From: Artocarpus heterophyllus
Taxonomy: Eukaryota; Streptophyta; Magnoliopsida; Rosales; Moraceae
NCBI GenBank assembly: GCA_025403435.1
Contig: CM046331.1
Coordinates: 26,087,532 to 26,151,531, forward strand
Direction of reading: 5' to 3'
Length of the DNA stretch: 64,000 nucleotides
The first letter of the stretch is position 1, and every line of letters begins with the position of its first letter. A model generated the notes under the pieces. That model worked only from the letters and a program-made list of their open reading frames with translations, was not told the DNA's origin and did not search any database. Of the stretch, positions 59,862 to 64,000 are shown in pieces. Made by a program: the position numbers and the translations under genes.

Positions 59862-62568
59862 TGTAACGCCCTTAAGTGGAGTTAGTAGTATTTAGTCAAT
59901 ATAAATAAATGTTACAATATCATTTCAAATCATTAAAATAGTGCTCATAAGTCTTTAAAATAAAAACAAAATGAGAATATATTTAAAATTTCAATTCATA
60001 GTTTAGTGTAGCACCAAATATTAAAAGTTTAATCATCATCATCATTATACAGTTCCTAGTTATTAGATAATTTAAGACAGCCAATGCTACAGTTTAATAG
60101 CCTTACATGATCAAATGAAATATAAATAAAGCTAAAAGAAACTCCTGCACATTACAGGTAGCATTGTCGTCTATTCCTTATCAGATAAATTATATTGAAC
60201 TCTACTTGAGAGGTAAAAATAATAGGGAATGAGCATCGACTTGCTTAGCAGGAAAACCATTACTCACCTTTAGGTTGTATTATTTGCTTATTAACACATG
60301 CATGGTTAAATTATTATCCAACAATATTATTTTTTATAATAATCCCTTTATGTTTATATCTAGTAGATACCTTATAATAAATCTTACCATGTTTCTATAA
60401 AAAAAATATATGATTCATAATTAAATAATATTTTTTTGATATCCATAATGAAATTGAGAATCACATCTCTCTACTTAACGTAACTCGAAGGACACGCTTG
60501 ACAACTCGAAGCTAACGATCCAAGAGTTATCGGTTGAGGGGACATTGAGTCCTAGATCCTCACCAAGACGTTTCTTATACAGTGAGTTTTGAGACTTTCG
60601 ACTCAAAGGAGCGCTGATGCCTCCCCCAATTTACCTTTTAGGGTATGCATGCCTAAGGATGTCACTACCACCCTCTTCACATCTCAGCATCCTCTCATAT
60701 CCTTATCAACATGTATAGAGTCTATATTATCTAACCATGCCTCTCAAAATTATATTAAAACATGTCAAATCACTTGATCTTGCTATATACTATAGGACGA
60801 GTCTATAGCATTATGCCTTAAGTGATACTCATATAATAATATTACCAAAATAACATATAATTTATCTTGCAAAATAAAGAACTAATTTTTAATTAAAAAA
60901 ACCTCACAAAAGTTGAGTAGTAAAATCCCTACCTCTTTAGCAAAGCTCATCATGTAAGCTCCAATCACTTCCTTAACCTTAAAACACATAAAGATCATAA
61001 ATTTAACTTTGATTAACTCCATAATTAGGTCAATTTATTTTATTAGAGTACCTCATAATTAATATGCTACTAAACATGCATACAAATATTAATACATAAT
61101 TTAATTGTAACAAAAAATTAAAATTGAACTATACTTTGTTCCAAAGTGTTTTAAAACTGATTTTAAAATAAAATAAATAAATTTGAAATTTAAAATATTT
61201 CCAAATAAATAATTAAAATAAGAAGTTTTGTATTTAGGTTGGCCTCAGTTTACTTAATAATATATATAATAGATGCTATACATTTGATACAAAATAAAGT
61301 ACAGTCTTGTGGTTGAAAGTAAGGTAAGGCTATAAGAGTTTACAGGTTCAAGTCTTACATAGAGCACGACATGTAGTTTTTATGAAAATGACATATTATT
61401 TTTCACCTGGAAATTTTCTACAAAGAACCTAAAATTTGAATTCTGAACCTTTTACTCAAATTTTTGGTTTACTAACAGCTTTTTAAACATATAAATGATG
61501 CATAAACAAATCTACAATCATTATAAACTAATTTCTAATAATTTTCATACTCAAATCATAATTTAAATCAAAGTTTAAGTTTTGAAAATTGAACCTCAAA
61601 ACTTAGCTCAAAAATGTTGTTTGATCTTTAAAATCCCCAAGCTTCCTTGATCTATGAGTTTGTGGAAGATCATTTTTGTGACTTTGGGTGGAAAAGTAGA
61701 GAAGTTTTGATGTGGTTTCTTTGGTTTTTCCTTAATTATGACTGCACGACATGTAGTTTGTGTGAAAATGACATTATTTTTCACCTGGAAATTTTCTACA
61801 AAGAACCTAAAATCTGAATTCTGAACCTTTTACTCAAATTCTTGGTTTACTAACAGCTTTTTAAACATATAAATGATGCATAAACAAATCTACAATCATT
61901 ATAAACTAATTCATAATAATTTTCATACTCAAATCATAATTTAAATCAAAGTTTAAGTTTTAAAAATCGAACCTCAAAACTTAGCTCAAAAATGTTGTTT
62001 GATCTTTAAAATCCCCAAGCTTCCTTGATCTATGAGTTTGTGGAAAATCATTTTTGTGACTTTGGGTGGAAAAGTAGAGAAGTTTTGAAGTGGTTTCTTT
62101 GGTTTTTCCTTAATTATGACTGCTGTGAAAGGGAGAATGAAGAAGTAAAGAAAAAAAGGAAAAGAAGAAAGAAGGAGAAAGTGAAGACGAGAGAGTAAGA
62201 GGAGGAATAAAAAGAAGAAGAAAAAAATTAAAAAATAAAAATTGAAAAAATCATTCAACATCTTGTTGAATATAGGATGTTGTCCATGTATGATAGGAAA
62301 GCAACAAAAGAGAATGTGGAAATGAATCTCCATTAGAGATTTTGATGCATATAATGCCAAATAGCATTTTTGTAATTAAATAAAAATTTCAATGGCATTT
62401 TGGTGATTTTGAAAAATGGATGCAGAAAAATTTTAAAAAAATTAAAATTAGATAGAATAAATAATATGATATAAATTTTAGATGCAACAAAATTTTATAA
62501 AATTTAAATTGAAACACTAATAATTAAATTCCACATAATTATACCCGTTAAAAATAACATGTGTTACA
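59862..62568 (-). mobile_element. 5' LTR of the minus-strand gypsy element, with internal duplication
   Basis: On the minus strand it begins TGTAACACATGTTATTTTTA and ends CACTTAAGGGCGTTACA, followed three bases later by the initiator-Met primer site. At 2707 bp it is longer than the related LTRs because a 380-bp unit is tandemly duplicated (61364-61743 and 61744-62123, sharing GCACGACATGTAGTTT). It shares the blocks around CTCACCAAGACGTTTCTTAT and GGTAGCATTGTCGTCTATTC with the partial copy at 63043-64000. Confidence 0.82.
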
Positions 62569-63042
62569 ATACCTTTTTCTGTTTCTATCCATCTCAATAT
62601 TTCTCCTCTTCTCTCTATAAATATTTTTCCCTCCCCTTCTCTTTTCGTCATTCCATTCTCTCTGGGTCTTAGGGGTAATAGTATTGTGAGAAGTTGGAGT
62701 TTCTGGGGTAGGAGATCACGGTTGGAGTGGGGAGAGAAAGAGACATTTGGGTATGGGACATGGGTTTCAGCTGAGAAAATTGACTGTGAGAAGGGGATTC
62801 AACACGGGGTTGTCACAGGTAATTGTAACATCTCGAAAGAAACTAGAGGGAAGAAGATTGAAGTGAACAAAATTAGAGAATTTATGGACAACATGAACAT
62901 CAGTTTTGTAGAGTTGAATAAGATTAGTACAGGTGGAAATCTCAACATATCAGCAAGAAAGAAAGGGAAGGAAAAAGAACCGAGGAATTTGGAATTTAAT
63001 GTTTAGTTTAAGAAAACTTCTAGCGGAGGGGGGAGGGTTTAA
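62569..63042 (+). other. Unplaced segment with a 107-codon open frame
   Basis: It lies between two minus-strand LTR copies. A TATA-like CTATAAATAT (62616) and a pyrimidine-rich stretch precede an open frame at 62686-63006, but the frame opens with GTG and the first ATG comes later, so a translated product is doubtful. The encoded segment is basic near its end (ISARKKGKEKEPRN) and resembles no protein I know. A G-rich run, GCGGAGGGGGGAGGG, lies at 63024-63037. It may be a fragment of an L1 ORF1 or of a host gene. Confidence 0.3.
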
Positions 63043-64000
63043 GAAAACAAAATGAGAATATATTTAAAATTTCAATTCATAGTTTAGTGTAGTACCAAAT
63101 ATTAAAAGTATAATCATCATCATCATTATACAGTTTCTAGTCATTAGATAATTTAAGACAGTCAATACTACAGTTTAAGAGCCTTACATGATCAAATGAA
63201 ATATAAATAAAGCTAAAAGAAACTCCTACACATTACAGGTAGCATTGTCGTCTATTCCTTATCAAATAAATTATGTTAAACTCTACTTGAGAGGTAAAAA
63301 TAATAGGGAATGAGCATCGACTTGCTTAGCAGGAAAACCATTACTCACATTTAGATTTTATTGTTTACTTATTAACACATGCATGGTTAAATTATTATCC
63401 AACAATATTATTTATTTTATAATAATCCCTTTATATTTATATCTAGTAGATACCTTATAATAAATCTTACCGTGTTTCTATAAAAAAAATATATATGATT
63501 CATAATTAAATAATGTTTTTTTATATCCATAATGAAATTGAGAATCACATCTCTCTACTTAACGTAACTCGAAGGACACGCTTGACAACTCAAAGCTAAT
63601 GATCCAAGAGTTATCGGTTGAGGGGACATCGAGTCCTAGATCCTTACCAAAATGTTTCTTATACAGTGAGTTTTGAGACTTTCAACCCAAATGAGCGCTG
63701 ATGCCTCCCCCTATTTACCTTTTAGGGTATACTTACCCAAGGATGTAACTACCACCCTCTTCACATCTCACCATCCTCTATATCCTTATCGACATGTATA
63801 GAGTCTATATTATCTAATCATGCCTCTCAAAATTGTATTAAAACATGTCAAATCACTTTATCTTGCTGTATACTATAGGACAAGTCTATAGTATTATGCC
63901 TTAAGTGATATTCAAATAATAATATTAACAAAATAATAATAATTTATCTTGCAAAATAAAAAACTAATTTTTAATTAAACAAATTCTCACAAAAGTTGAG
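63043..64000 (-). mobile_element. Partial gypsy LTR running off the window
   Basis: It matches 59964-60930 of the LTR at 59862-62568 almost base for base, for example AACAAAATGAGAATATATTT, GGTAGCATTGTCGTCTATTC, GGACACGCTTGACAACTC and ATCCAAGAGTTATCGGTTG. The first 100 bp or so of the LTR (primer-site side) are absent, so it is truncated at 63043. The other end lies beyond the window. Confidence 0.85.

Overview
This is plant nuclear DNA, almost certainly from a eudicot. It is strongly AT-rich, holds two intron-rich plant housekeeping genes, and is otherwise built of layered plant transposons (Ty3/gypsy LTR elements, L1 and CACTA remnants, Tourist-like MITEs). The species cannot be named from the sequence.

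Two host genes were reconstructed exon by exon, both on the minus strand. At 20361-28319 lies a nine-exon gene for a plastid-targeted P-loop ATPase of the Ycf45/SPD1 family (654 aa). At 45192-52692 lies a fourteen-exon gene for the eta subunit of the cytosolic chaperonin CCT/TRiC (CCT7, 562 aa). Both read through with consistent splice phases. A 5'-truncated L1 with a 19-bp target duplication sits in intron 1 of the first, and a Tourist-like MITE sits in intron 4 of the second.

Left flank (1-20360): the end of a gypsy LTR, a CACTA transposase remnant, a probable Copia LTR interrupted by a minus-strand Tat-like LTR element (2873-8785), about 7 kb of AT-rich intergenic DNA, and a solo LTR (16102-18283) with target duplication AGAAT. 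The Tat-like element carries a copy of a whole tRNA-Asp, CCA included, at its primer-binding site.

Centre (28647-43296): a nest at least three layers deep. A pair of long inverted arms encloses an old LTR element (29233-42910). Its 5' LTR was split by a 9.0-kb LTR element (29675-38677) with 2.3-kb LTRs, an initiator-Met primer site, a polypurine tract and target duplication ACCTA. I see no gag or pol in this inner element. Its internal region instead holds two open, intronless reading frames: a 173-aa Cys/Arg-rich protein resembling the nucleic-acid-binding proteins of carla-like plant RNA viruses, and a cytokinin-activating-enzyme-like LOG protein with altered motifs and a premature stop. 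This cargo-carrying element is the most unusual thing in the window.

Right flank (52693-64000): a frameshifted Myb/SANT-like pseudogene, MITE-derived triplicated DNA, and rearranged gypsy elements with LTRs in opposite orientations, including a broken gag, a protease fragment and the end of a pol gene.
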